From the NCBI GenBank assembly GCA_028826165.1, contig JAPDFW010000069.1, positions 310,001 through 374,000 of the forward strand: a stretch of DNA of 64,000 nt, read 5' to 3'. Positions 43,471-55,800 of the stretch are shown in pieces; positions within the stretch are counted from its first letter, which is position 1, and every line of letters starts with the position of its first letter. The notes under the pieces were generated by a model. It had not been told where the DNA came from. It did no database searches and saw only the letters and a program-made list of their open reading frames with translations. Made by a program: the position numbers and the translations under genes. This stretch comes from Anaeramoeba ignava (Eukaryota > Metamonada > Anaeramoebidae).

Positions 43471-46400
43471 ATGAGTAAAAGAAGAAGAAATAAAAGAAAA
43501 AATAAAGTAAGAAGAGATGATTTAATTCTTGAAAATGAAGATTTTGAAAACTATTATAAAGTAAAAAAAAAAGAAAAAGAATATAAAAAAGAAATGAAAA
43601 GAAAAATTTTTAAATAAAATAAATTTAATTAATTCTTATTTTTCAAATTAAGCTTCAACAAATCGTTTCTGAAAAAGAATGGGATGAATTTATTACGACT
43701 CTTAAGCAACCTCTCCCACTTACATTTCGAATTACAAATGTTGAACCTTCTAAAACTCGATTGGATAAACTATTCAAATCAAATGCATATAATTTTATGG
43801 ATGAAATAATAATTGAAAATGAAAAAATTGGAAAACCTATTGCTATTGAATGGTTTCCTAATGATTTAGCTTGGGAAATTACAAACGCTTCACGTTGGAC
43901 TGTTAGAAAAAATCCAGATTTACAAAAGCTTAAATCTCTTTTAATTTCAGAAGAAAATCAAGTATTTATTTTAATTTAATTTTAATTTTAATTTTAAATT
44001 TGATTTTAAATTTAATTTTGATTTTAATTTTAATTTTAATTTTAATTTTAATTTTAATTATAATTTTAATTTTAATTTTAAATTTAATTTTGATTTTAAT
44101 TTTAAATTTAATTTTAATTTTAATTATAATTTTAATTTTATTTTGATTTTGATTTTAATTTTAAAAAGGAAATTTAACAAATTTAATTTTTGATTTTGAT
44201 TTCCTTTTTTTAATATTAAATATTATTTTTAATTTTAATTACTCCTTAGAAATAATTTTATTTGGTAGAAAAATTCAAAATTTTAAAATTATAATTTAAA
44301 TTCAAATTTTAAATTCAAAATCAAATTTTAAATTTTAAATTCAAATTCAAATTTAAAATCAATTTCAAAATTTAATTTTTAATTTTGAAAAGGAAAAATT
44401 CAAATTAAAATTAAAATTTAAAATCAAATAAAATTCAAAATCAATTTTTAAATTTAAAATTATATTCTTGATATTTGTGCAGCTCCTGGTAGAAAAATTC
44501 AAAATTTAAATCAAATTTAAATTCAAATTCAAATTTAAAATTAAAATTTAAAATCAAAAATTAAAATTTAAAATCAAATTCAAATTCAAAATCAAAATTG
44601 AAAATCAAAATTAAATTCAAAATTAAATTCAAATTTAAAATCAAATTCAAATTTAAATTAAAATTCAAATTTAAATAAAAATAAAATTAAAATTTAAAAT
44701 TAAATTCAAATTCAAAATCAAAATTCAAAATATAAATTAAAATTGAAAAAAGGATCAAAAACAACACAAATTATTGAATCTTTACATCAAAACGAAGAAA
44801 ATCCATCAGGCCTTGTTGTTGCAAATGATATTGATTCTAAAAGAAGTTATATGCTTTATCATAGAACTAAAAAATTAGCATCACCAAATTTACTAGTTGT
44901 TAGTTATCCAGGACAACATTTCCCAAAAATAAAAACATTATCATTAAATCAAAATTCAGAAAAAGAAAACCAAGAATTAAAATATGAAAATCTTTTATTT
45001 GATCGAGTTCTTTGTGATGTTCCTTGTAAATAATTTTTTGATTAATTTTTTTTTGATTGAATTTTTTTTGATTGATTTTTTTTTGATTGATTTTTTTTTG
45101 ATTAATTTTTTTTTGATTGATTTTTTTTTGATTGATTTTTTTGATTAAATTTTTTGATTAAATTTTTATTAAGGTACTTGTGATGGAACATTTCGAAAAA
45201 ATCCAGAAAGTTGGGAAAGATGGAAAACACAAGATGCACTTGCAATTCATAAGTAAAAAAATAAATTTTAAAAAAATCGGAAAAAAATTTTTTTTCATTT
45301 AAAAAAAATATTTTTCTTTTTTACATCAAAAGACTTCAAGTTGCAATTTCAAGAAGAGCTATTGAGTTAACAAAACCTGGTGGAAAAATTGTTTATTCAA
45401 CATGTTCTCTAAATCCAATAGAAGATGAAGCTGTTGTTGCAGAATTATTAAGAATTTTTCCAAAAGAAATTGAATTAATTGATTGTTCTCAAAATTTTCC
45501 AAAATTAAAATTTTCTCAAGGATTAGAAAAATGGAAAGTTATAATTCCAAAACAACAAAAAAGAAGAATAAAACAACCAAAAAGAAAAATGAATAAGGAA
45601 GAAAATAATCAAAATCAAATCAAAATTCAACAAGAAAATAATATTAAAAATGAAAATTCATTTGAAAATGATTTTTTCATTTATGAAGATTTTGGTCAAG
45701 TTGATAGAAAAAATAGTTTAATATATCCTCAACATTTCCCTCCAAAAAATGAAGAACTTTCATGGATGAATTTGAAAAAGTGTATGAGATTTCTTCCTCA
45801 TTTTATGAATACTGGAGGATTTTTTGTAGCAGTTTTACAGAAAAAAATGAAAGAAAATCAAAAAGAAAATCAAAAAGAAAATCAAAAAGAAATTAAAGAA
45901 AATGAATTAAATCAAGAAATTAAAGAAAATGAAAATGAAAAAGAAAATCAAAAAGAAATTGAAAAAGAAATTAAAGAAAATGAAAAAGAAATTGAATTAA
46001 ATGAAAAAGAAAATCAAAAAGAAATTGAATCAAATCAAAATGAAAAAAAATCAAAAAATAAAAATCAAGAATTTAAAGAAGAACCCTTTTTTCCAATAAT
46101 AATGAACTTCCCAAAAAAAACAATTTCAATTTCAGAAGAAAAATTAAAAGAATCAAGACAATTACTTCACGATTCATATAATTTAAATGATAATTTCCCA
46201 TATAATTTATTTCTTGGAAGAGCACCTTTATTAAAAACATTAGTTTATGTTTCAGAATCAGTTCGCAATATCGTTATTGCAAATTTAGAATCACCAATTA
46301 ATATTATCAATTGTGGAGTTAGATCTTTTGCTAAAGATTTTAATGGATATAGAATTGCTCAAGAAGGAATAAATAAACTTGTTAAGATTCTTCCAGAAAA

Positions 46401-46656
46401 TAGAAGAATTAAAGTGACAAAAGATGAAATTCTTCAAATTCTTACTTCAAAATCAATTCCAAAAGAAAAATTCTCTCAAAAAACTCAAGAACAAATGAAT
46501 TCACTTGGAAAAGGAAATGTTATTTTTGTTTTGGAAATGAATGATCCAGATAAAAATGAGATTTATGTTTCTGGAAATGTTGGAATTAAAAATATAATTG
46601 GTTTTGTTAAACAAGATGATTCTAAAAGTTTACTTCATGAAATGAACCAATTATAA
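43471..46656 (+). CDS. NSUN2-type tRNA cytosine-5 methyltransferase (at least 6 exons; core segment missing)
   Basis: Exons as read: 43471-43560, 43653-43961, a short exon ending at 44488 (ILDICAAPG), 44753-45025, 45174-45252 and 45333-46656. The enzyme methylates C5 of tRNA cytosines using S-adenosylmethionine. Seen are the N-terminal NENYYK-type start, CAAPG joined to SKTTQ (SAM motif I), FDRVLCDVPC (motif IV, release cysteine), YSTCSLNPIEDEA (motif VI, catalytic cysteine), FPQHFPP-type text and CMRFLPHFMNTGGFFVAVL. A Lys/Glu/Asn-rich insertion (45860-46070) precedes the C-terminal domain. Between SEENQ (43961) and ILDICAAPG I find no sequence for the conserved RQE...SM.P segment (about 24 residues). 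The intervening 500 bp is simple repeat. Confidence 0.85.
43962..44752 (+). repeat. NSUN2 intron region, TTTTAA/TTCAAA repeats with a duplicated 20-mer
   Basis: Contains TTTTAATTTTAA runs, then AAATTCAAAT runs, with the small CAAPG exon embedded (about 44464-44488). The 20-mer GGTAGAAAAATTCAAAATTT occurs at 44264 and at 44488, the second at the donor of the CAAPG exon. This suggests duplication around that splice site. Confidence 0.6.
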
Positions 46657-47312
46657 CTCAATTTAGACAAAGAATTAAGTTTATTTCTTTCCCTTTTTTC
46701 ATTTTTTTTTTTTAATCGTTTTTTTTTTTTAGGGGATTTATTTTAATTTTGGTTGAATCAAAATAAGAACATTCCAAATAAAAAATTTTAATTAAAAAAA
46801 AAAATAAATTAAAATAAAAAAGCAAAAAAAAAAAAAATGGAAAAAAAAAAAATAAAAAGATCTATCATTCTCTTTTTTTAAATTACTTTAATAAATTTAA
46901 ATAATTTTATTATTAATTTATAAATAAAATTTAATTAAAATAATAAAAATTAATTAAAAAAAAAAATTAAAAAAAAAATAAAAAGAAATAAAAAGAACAA
47001 GGAAAAAAAACCCTTTTGCTTTTTATTCAAAGTTTTAATTTTAAATCATTTCTTTTACTTATTTTTAATTTGTTAGGTTTTTTTTATTAACTAAATTAAT
47101 TAAAAAAAAAAATTAAAAAATAAATTTTAAAAACAAAACAAATTTTTTTTTTTTTTTTTTTGATCATTTTTTTTTCTCTTTTTATTTTTTTTCTTTTTTC
47201 TTTTTGTTTTTTTTAATACAAAAAAAAAAGCATTTAAAATTTTTTTTTTTTTTACAATTCTTTTCTATTCTATTCTTTTCTTTTTATAATTTTAGTTTTG
47301 AAAGAAATAAAA
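46657..47312. other. Intergenic homopolymer-rich spacer
   Basis: A long alternation of A-runs and T-runs (for example T18 near 47143-47160). No gene, tRNA or structured RNA recognised. It includes the likely promoter of the Sin3 gene, but without the CATTTTT run seen elsewhere. Confidence 0.5.
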
Positions 47313-50300
47313 ATGCAAGATCCGAAAAAAACACAAGGCAAAAAAGTAACAAAAGTACAACAAGTGGCATTAACAGAATTTCCAGAAAATCAAACAATAA
47401 ATTCAATAAATCCAATAAATCAACAACCGCAAGTATTTTATCCCAATTTTTATGCGCAAACAAGTCAATTTCCGCAACAAATTCAACAAACACAACAATA
47501 TTCTTCTTTTTTTCCTTCTCAAGTTTATTTTGGAACAAATCAAAACCAAAATCAATCTTCTTTTTCTTCTTTTAATTATCCTTATCCTCAATTTCCTGAT
47601 CTTCAAAATCATTTTTCTCCTAAAAATTCTTATAACCCTCAAAATTTTCTAAATAATAAATTTGATTCTGGTGTTAAATCAAAAAATATTTATGGAAAAA
47701 ATCAAAATCAAAATCAAAATCAAAATGAAAATCAAAATCAAAATCAAAATCAAAATCAAAATCAAAATCAAAATCAAAATAATCAAAATAATCAAAATCA
47801 AAATCAAAATCAAAATCAAAATCAAAATCAAAATCAAAATCAAAATCAAAATCAAAATCAAAATCAAAATCAAAATCAAAATCAAATTCAAAATCAAAAT
47901 CAAAATCAAAATCTTAATCAAAATAAAAACCAAAATCAAAATCAAAATAAAAATAAAAATCAAATTCCAAATCAAAATCAAACTCAAACTCAAAATCAAA
48001 ATCCAACTCAAACTCAAAATCAAAATAAAAATAAAAATCAAAATAAAAATCAAAATCAAATTCCAAATCAAATTCCAAATCAAAATCAAAATCAAAATCT
48101 AAATCAAATTCCAAATCAAATTCAAAATCAAAATCAAAATCAAAATCAAAATCAAAATCAAAATCAAAATCAAAATCAAAATCAAAATAAAAATAAAAAT
48201 AAAAATAAAAATCAAAATCAAATTCCAAATCAAATTCAAAATCAATTTTCATATACATTTCCAAATCAATTTCCATTTCAAAATGAAAATGAAAATCAAA
48301 TTCCAAATCAAAATATAAATGAAAATGAAAATCAAATTCCAAATCAAAATATAAATGAAAATGAAAATCAAATTCCAAATCAAATTCCAAATCAAAATAT
48401 AAATCAAAATAATCAAAATCAAAATCAAAATCAAAATCAAAATCAAAATAATCAAAATAATCAAAATAATCAAATGTTTGTTGAACCTCTTTTGTATCAA
48501 TATCCTCCTAATTATTTAGATACAATGAGAATTATTCAACAACAACCAGAAATACATTCACAAGAAAAAAATGAAAATCCTGTTAATTATCAAAACTATG
48601 GCTATAAACCATCTGTTATGGTTCCACTATTTTCACACCCACAAATGTAAGGAATTATTTAGAATTTTATCATATCATTTCAAAATTGTTTTAAATTCAT
48701 TTTTCATTTTGCATTTTGTATTTTGCATTTTGTATTTTGTTAGGCAACCTATGCTTCAATACTCATATCCCCCAACACAAAATATGCATCAAATAAATAT
48801 TAACAAAGCTGTTCAATTCTTAAAGGTTGTTGAGGAAAGATTCAAAAATCAACCCGAATCATTTCAAAAATTTCTTTCGATAATGAAAAAATTAAGGAAT
48901 GGAGAAATAATTACAACCGATGCGATTAGAATAATTTCCAAATTATTTGAAGGAAAGACAGATTTAATAGCGAGATTCAATGAGTTTATTCCTCAAACCT
49001 CTCAAATTCCATTAAATAATAATATTGAACAAGGCATCCCAAATCACCTTTCAGATTTATTAAAGAAAATAACAGCAAAATTCCCACAAAATCAGTTTGT
49101 TTTCTTAAAATTTATGGAGATCATTAGAAATACCGAGCTTTTAAATAACCAAGATATAATTGAAAAGGTTTCGAAATTGTTTGCAGGACATCCTGATTTA
49201 ATCGAAGAATTCAAACGCTTTACTCAAAATGAATATAACAGCAAATCTACTTCCAAAAGAAACGAAGACTCTCGAAATAATGAAATCTCAAGAAAGCACA
49301 AAAACCAATCTCCAGCAAAAGGCAAATCTTCATATCGACAAAGAAGAAAAGTTGATGAGAATGATTTATCTTCTGATTCAGAATCTGTTTTAGAAAAAGA
49401 TAACCAAAATGGTGATAATGATTATGGAAATAATTTTGAAAGTAAAAGAAGAAAAAAGGCTAAATCAAATAAAGCAAAAAATTCGCCCTTTAGTCAAAAT
49501 TCACAAGATAGTACAGAAAATTTAGAGACTAGTTCTGATTTTTCTGATGATGAAAGTGATGATGAAAGTGATGAACAAAATAACCAACAACCAAATGCTG
49601 TTAATCGTAATCAAGTTTTAGACGTAAAATTAGAAAATTTAGATGATATTTCTCAAATTGCAAAAAAATTCCTCAAAAAAATTAAAAGAAATGTCCCGTC
49701 TTTTATTTATGAACAATTTCTAAAATGTTTAGATTTATACACTAAAAATATTTTACCAAAAACAGCAATGGAAACAATTGCAAAAGATCTATTTGTTGAA
49801 TATCCCCAATTTTTTACAGAATTTCAAGAAATTTTATTTCCTCAAGAATCTGAATATGAAGATGTTGATTATGATTTATTTGAAAGCTCTGGATCTTCAT
49901 ATAAAGCACTTCCTTTAATTGTAAGAAATTGAACTATTAAATTAACAAAAGCAAAATTTAAATTAAAATTTAAATATTTTTTTTTGCTTTTTTTTTTTTT
50001 AAAATTTTTAAGCCTCAAAGTTTAAAATGTTCAGCAAGACAAGAACTAGAAAAATCTGTTTTGAATAATAAATGGGTTTCAATTCCAATCGGAAGTGAAG
50101 ATCATAGTGCTTACTCAACAGATCAAAATCAACATGAAAGAATTATACTTCAATGTGAAGAAGAAAGATTTGAGATGGGAATGCTTATTGAGTTAAATCT
50201 CAGGACTTTAAGATCATTAGAAGAGTTGAAATGCCAATCTGATCAAGTACATATAACAAAATTTAAACAAAGTGTTGAACGTAAGAAATATTTTTAAAAA

Positions 50301-52512
50301 GAAATATTTAGCTTTAAATTAAATTAAAAAAAAATTTTTTTTCCTTTTTTTTTTTTTATAGAATTTATTTTAGACCCTTTGCATTCAAAAACTCTTAATT
50401 TATGTTATGGTGAAACCTCTAAAAAAATCTTAGAATTGTTACAAAAAGAACCTTATAATACTGTTGATATTTTGCTCAAAAGATTAAAGCTCAGAGATTT
50501 AAAACTGAAAAAAGAAAAGAAAATGATGGATTTACATTGGAAAAAGATCACTGATACTCATTTTTTTGATTCAAAAGAATTTCAATTTAATGAATTTCAA
50601 ATGAATGAAAAAAACAATCTCAGTTACGAAAGTAATTATTAAAATTAAATTTTTTCATTAATTTATTTATTCAATATTTCTTTCCATAAAAAAAAAAACA
50701 CAATAGAATTATTAAATGAAATCCTGGGTATTAACAAAGAACAACCAAATGAGCAAAAAGATAGAAAACCAATCGTTCTTAATTTTTATAGGAAGAAAAT
50801 CCTTATTCATTTAAAAAATCTTTTAATACTTTCTGCGCAAAATATAGAAAAATTAGAGTCTTTTGATTACAATAATATTGATTTTTTCACACAAATTGAA
50901 ACAAATTTTAAAGTTAAACAAAATGAACCAAATATAGATAGTGATTTAATCATCAACCAAATCGAAGACTGTTTAGAAACAATTATAACTTATTTTCTGG
51001 AAATTGGTCCAAACAGTCAAAAACCACCAACAAATTATTGGCCTTTGATCATTTTTTCAGAACAAAAAGATAAAAATATTGAAAATGAAAATGAAAGCGA
51101 AAATGAAAATGAAAATATTCAAAATGAAAATATTCAAAATGAAAATCAAAATCAAAATGAAAATCAAAATATAAATATGAATATGAATATCGAAGAAAAA
51201 GAAAATCAAACTGTTTTATTTGGAGGAAAATACTTGTATTATTTCTTTCGTATTTTCAACTTTCTCTATCAAAGATTAAACAACGCAAATCAAAAACTTA
51301 AAGATTTGTATCAATTACAAGCAATCAAAGAACCTGAAAAACATAAGCATATTTTATTTCCACCTTCGAATAAAAGACCACAAAATGGAAATAAACATGT
51401 TCTTCTCAACAAAATTGAACAAGGAAAAATTTCAGAAGAAAAGTTATTCATTTCATTTATTGAATTATTATCAAACAAAATACAACAAAAAATTCAACCG
51501 AAAACTTATGAAATTGAATGCAGAGATTTATTCAAATCTGAAGCATATCGTTTCTTATCAATTGAGAAGATTTTTGGATTGTTAGTATTTTTGGCTTCAC
51601 AAATTATAACCTCAAATGAAATTGAATTTCTTACCATTTTTTTTTATGAAAGACGCAAAAAAAAATTCGATCAAGATTCTTATCAATCAAATATTTTATC
51701 AAATATTCAAATTCAAGATTATCTATTCAAATTTGTTTATCGAAATTTCCCAAAAGAAAAAGAAAAAAATGGAAAATCAAATGAATTTTCTCTTTTAATT
51801 GATCTTTTAGATACCAATCAAGAAAATCAAATTAATTCATTAATTCTAAATTTCGAGGATAAAACTAAATCAAAAAAACAAAAAGCTTTGCAATCCTTTT
51901 CAAAACCATTATTTTCAATTAATGTTCAAGAGATTGTTGATCAAAAACTTTTTTTAGTTAAATCTTTAATTCATTGGGAAATAAATAATGAAAATGAAAA
52001 TATTCGAAATGAAAATGAAAATCTAAATGAAAATATTCAAAATGAAAATGAAAATCAAAATCTAAATCAAAATCAAAATCAAATTGAAAATGAAAATGAA
52101 AATGAAAATGAAAATGAAAATGAAAATGAAAATGAAAATCTAAATGAATATCAAAATGAATATCAAAGTGAATGAATATCAAAATCAAAATGAAAATGAA
52201 AATCAAAATCAAAATCAAAATCAAATTCAAAATCAAAATCAAATTCAAAATCAAATTCAAAATCAAAATCAAAATCAAAATCAAAATCAAATTCAAAATC
52301 AATTAGAAAAATATTTAGGAATTTTTAATAATCAAATAGAAATTAAAAATATTTTCTTAAATACTATAATTCATAACAATCTTGAAAAACACTTTCCAAA
52401 ACCAAAAAACAAAATTAAGAGTTTTTATAAAAAAGAGGATTTCTTTTTTAGATGGAATTCTTTAATTTATTCTCAAAAAAAAGTGAAAAAAAAGAAGAAA
52501 AAAGAAAAATGA
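47313..52512 (+). CDS. Sin3-type corepressor scaffold with PAH domains and QN tract (5 exons)
   Basis: Exons 47313-48646, 48744-49920, 50013-50280, 50362-50631 and 50707-52512, about 1,600 aa. Sin3 is the scaffold of histone deacetylase complexes. Exon 1 is Gln/Asn-rich, with a QNQN tract at 47700-48470. Exon 2 holds three paired amphipathic helix domains: INKAVQFLKVVEERF (about 48800-48990), LLKKITAKFPQNQFVFLKF (about 49050-49225) and IAKKFLKKIKRNVPS (about 49650-49850). Exons 2-4 carry the deacetylase-interaction region: SYKALPLIV joined to PQSLKCSARQELEK, WVSIPIGSEDHS and RCEE-like LQCEEERFEM. Exon 5 is the Sin3 C-terminal helical domain (FFRIFNFLYQRL). An apparent +1 shift lies near 52170 in an Asn/Glu repeat. 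The frame then continues with QNQN and a Lys-rich end at TGA 52510-52512. Confidence 0.87.
47700..48475 (+). repeat. CAAAAT hexamer tract encoding Gln-Asn
   Basis: About 770 bp of CAAAAT with CAAATT, AAAAAT and GAAAAT variants, read as QNQN with occasional QI, KN and EN. All three plus-strand frames are largely open. Confidence 0.88.
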
Positions 52513-52839
52513 AAATTATTTAAAAAAAAAATACAATTTAGAATTCTTCAAAAAAACAAAACAAAACAAAACAAATTTTATATTTTTTTTAATTAAATCA
52601 ATAATGGTTTTGGAAAAAAGAAAAAAATTTCCAAAATAATTTTCTTTTTTAGATAAAAATAGTTTCATCAAAAAAATTAATTCTTTTTCATTTTTATTTT
52701 GTTTTAAAAAAGAAAAAAAGATAAAATAAATTTTGATTTGTTTCTTGATTAAAAATTAAAAAATTAAAAATGAAAAAAACAAATGAAAAAAAAATGTGAA
52801 AAACTTTCAAAAAAAGAAAAGAAAAGAAAAATATGAAAG
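52513..52839. other. Convergent intergenic spacer
   Basis: A+T-rich sequence between the Sin3 and RhoGEF 3' ends, with an ACAAA/ACAAAACAAA run near 52555-52575. No gene recognised. Confidence 0.5.
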
Positions 52840-55800
52840 TTAATCAGAATCAGAAGTTGAAGTTGATTTTGATTTTGATTTAGATTTTGATTTAGATTTT
52901 GATTTTGATTTTGATTTTGATTTTGATTTTGATTTTGATTTTGATTTTGATTTAGATTTTGATTTTGATTTTGATTTTGAATTTGATTTAGATTTAGATT
53001 TTGATTTTGATTTAGATTTTGATTTTGATTTTGAATTTGATTTTGAATTTGATTTTGATTTTGATTTTGATTTTGATTTTGATTTTGATTTTGATTTTGA
53101 TTTTGATTTTGAATCAGACTCAAAACTAGAATCAGAATCACTTCTTTCAACAATTTCCAAAATTTCTTCATCACTTCCAATTTGTTCATCACTTCCAATT
53201 TCTTCAACAAGAATAACATCTTCATCATCATCAGAATAATCAATTTTATCATTAAAATCAACAATTTCTATCATTTCTGAGTCTGAAATAGAAACACTTT
53301 GGATTTTATGAGATTTTTTATCTTTATGTGAATCAATTTCTTCCTGTAAATTAGATTGTTGATCAAGTTCAAAACTCAAATCTTCATCAGTTGTTTCAAC
53401 AATTTCCAAAATTTCTTCATCACTTCCAATTTCTTCATCACTTCCAATTTCTTCAACAAGAATAACATCTCCATCATAATCATTTTCATCGCCATCCACC
53501 AACTCAAAAATCTCTTGCGTTTCATAAAATGAATCAGCTTCATTAACGTAAATAATCTTTTCTTTTTGATGTTTTTTCTTTTCTTGTTTGATTTTTTGTT
53601 TTTCAATTTCAACAAGTTGTTTTTCAACTTGGATTGATTTTGTTATTGAATCAAACCATTCCATCATTTCGGAATTAGAATTGCAACCGAAAATGAAAAC
53701 GCGATCAAAAGTGATGATTTCAAATGCGAATTTTTCTGGGAAATCTTCACTTATTTGTATTGATGATAATTGCAATGATATTTCTTTATGTTCTTTTTGA
53801 TCTTGTGATTTTGAATATTGAAGTTCGTGATTTTCAAGTTGTGCATAAACTGGTGTCCATTTATCGTTAGGATTTGTGTGTGATTTATATAGAATCCCTT
53901 GATGAATTGGGAATGATAATAATGGATAAAGATTTGGTGAATCCAATTTTGTTTCTATTTTAAGTTTGATTCGTTCTTCTGTTTCTTCTTCTTTGTGGAT
54001 TTCTTCCATTTCTATTTTTGATTCTTCGAAAGTATCATCAGATTCAACAAAATCTGAATCATTTGGAACATCTTCATTTGAAGTTGATTTTGATTTTGAT
54101 TTTGATTTTGATTTTGATTTTGATTTTGATTTTGATTTTGATTTTGATTTTGATTTTGATTTTGATTTTTCAATTTGATTTTGATTTTGATTTTGATTTT
54201 GATTTTGATTTTGATTTTGATTTTGATTTTGATTTTGATTTTGATTTTGATTTAGGTTCAATTTTAGGTTCAATTTATGTTCAATTTGAAGTTCAATTTA
54301 GGTTCAATTTTAGGTTCAATTTTTGATTTTCAATTTTAGATTCAATTTTAGGTTCAATTTTATGTTCAATTTTGATTTTCAATTTTGAGTTCAATGTCTT
54401 TTGGAACTTCTTTTTATTTGATTCTCTTTCTTTTGATTTTGAAGATTTTGATTTTGATTTTGATTTTGATTTAGATTTTGATTTAGATTTTGTTTTTGAT
54501 TCAATTTGTTTTGGATTTCAATTTTTTTGATTTGTCTTTTTGATTTATTTGTGTTTTTTGATTTGATTTTGATTTAGATTGATTTAGATTTGAATTTTGA
54601 TTTAGATGTTTCAATTTGTTTTGGTTTTTCAATTTGTTTTGTGTTTCAATTTGTTTTTGAGATTGTCTCATCTTTTATTTTGTTTTTTGAAGTTGAAGTT
54701 CAATTTTTAGGTTCAATTTTAGGATTTTCAATTTTATTTCAATTTTGATTTTGATTTTAGGTTCAATTTTAGGGTTCAATTTTTTTTTTTTATTTTGTTT
54801 TGGTTTTTCAATTTTTTTGGTGTTTTCAATTTGTTTTGGTTTTTCAATTTGTTTTGGTTTTTTTTCATTTGTTTTTGATTTTGATTTTTGATTTAGATTT
54901 TGATTTAGATTTTTTTGATTTTTGATTTTGATTTTGTTTTTGATTTTGATTTTGATTTTGATGTTTCAATTTGTTTTGGTGTTTCAATTTGTTTTGGTGT
55001 TTCAATTTGTTTTGAGATTATCTCATCTTTTATTTGTGTTTTAGGTTCAATTTTAGGTTCAATTTTAGGTTCAATTTTAGGTTCAATTTTAGGTTCAATT
55101 TTAGGTTCAATTTTAGGTTCAATTTTAGGTTCAATTTTTTTCATTTAATTTTATTTTTCTTTCTTCAAATGAAATTGAAGTTGATTTTGATTTTGATTTT
55201 GATTTTGATTTTGATTTTGATTTTGATTTTTCAATTTGTTTTGGGTTTCAATTTGTTTTGGTGTTTCAATTTGTTTTGGTGTTTCAATTTGTTTTGGTTT
55301 TTCAATTTGTTTTGGTGTTTCAATTTGTTTTGGTGTTTCAATTTGTTTTGGGATTGTCTCATCTTTTATTTGTGTTTTAGGTTCAATTTTAGGTTCAATT
55401 TTAGGTTCAATTTTAGGTTCAACTTTAGGTTCAATTTTAGGTTCAATTTTAGGTTCAATTTTAGGTTCAATTTTAGGTTCAATTTTAGGTTCAACCTTTA
55501 TTTCATTTAATTTATTTTTATTATCTTCAGATGAAACTGAAGTTGAAGTTGAAGTTGATTTTGATTTTGATTTTGATTTTGATTTTGATTTTGATTTTGA
55601 TTTTGATTTTGATTTTGATTTTGATTTTGATTTTGATTTTGATTTTGATTTTGATTTTGATTTTGGTTTTGTGTTTCAATTTGTTTTGGTGTTTCAATTT
55701 GTTTTGGTTTTTCAATTTGTTTTGGTTTTTCAATTTGTTTTGGTGTTTCAATTTGTTTTGGTTTTTCAATTTGTTTTGGTGTTTCAATTTGTTTTTGTGT

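Noticed and set aside
47700-48475. Prion-like gene on the reverse strand (DFDF/ILIL frames)
   Set aside because: Only the plus-strand QN frame connects to conserved Sin3 domains by splicing.
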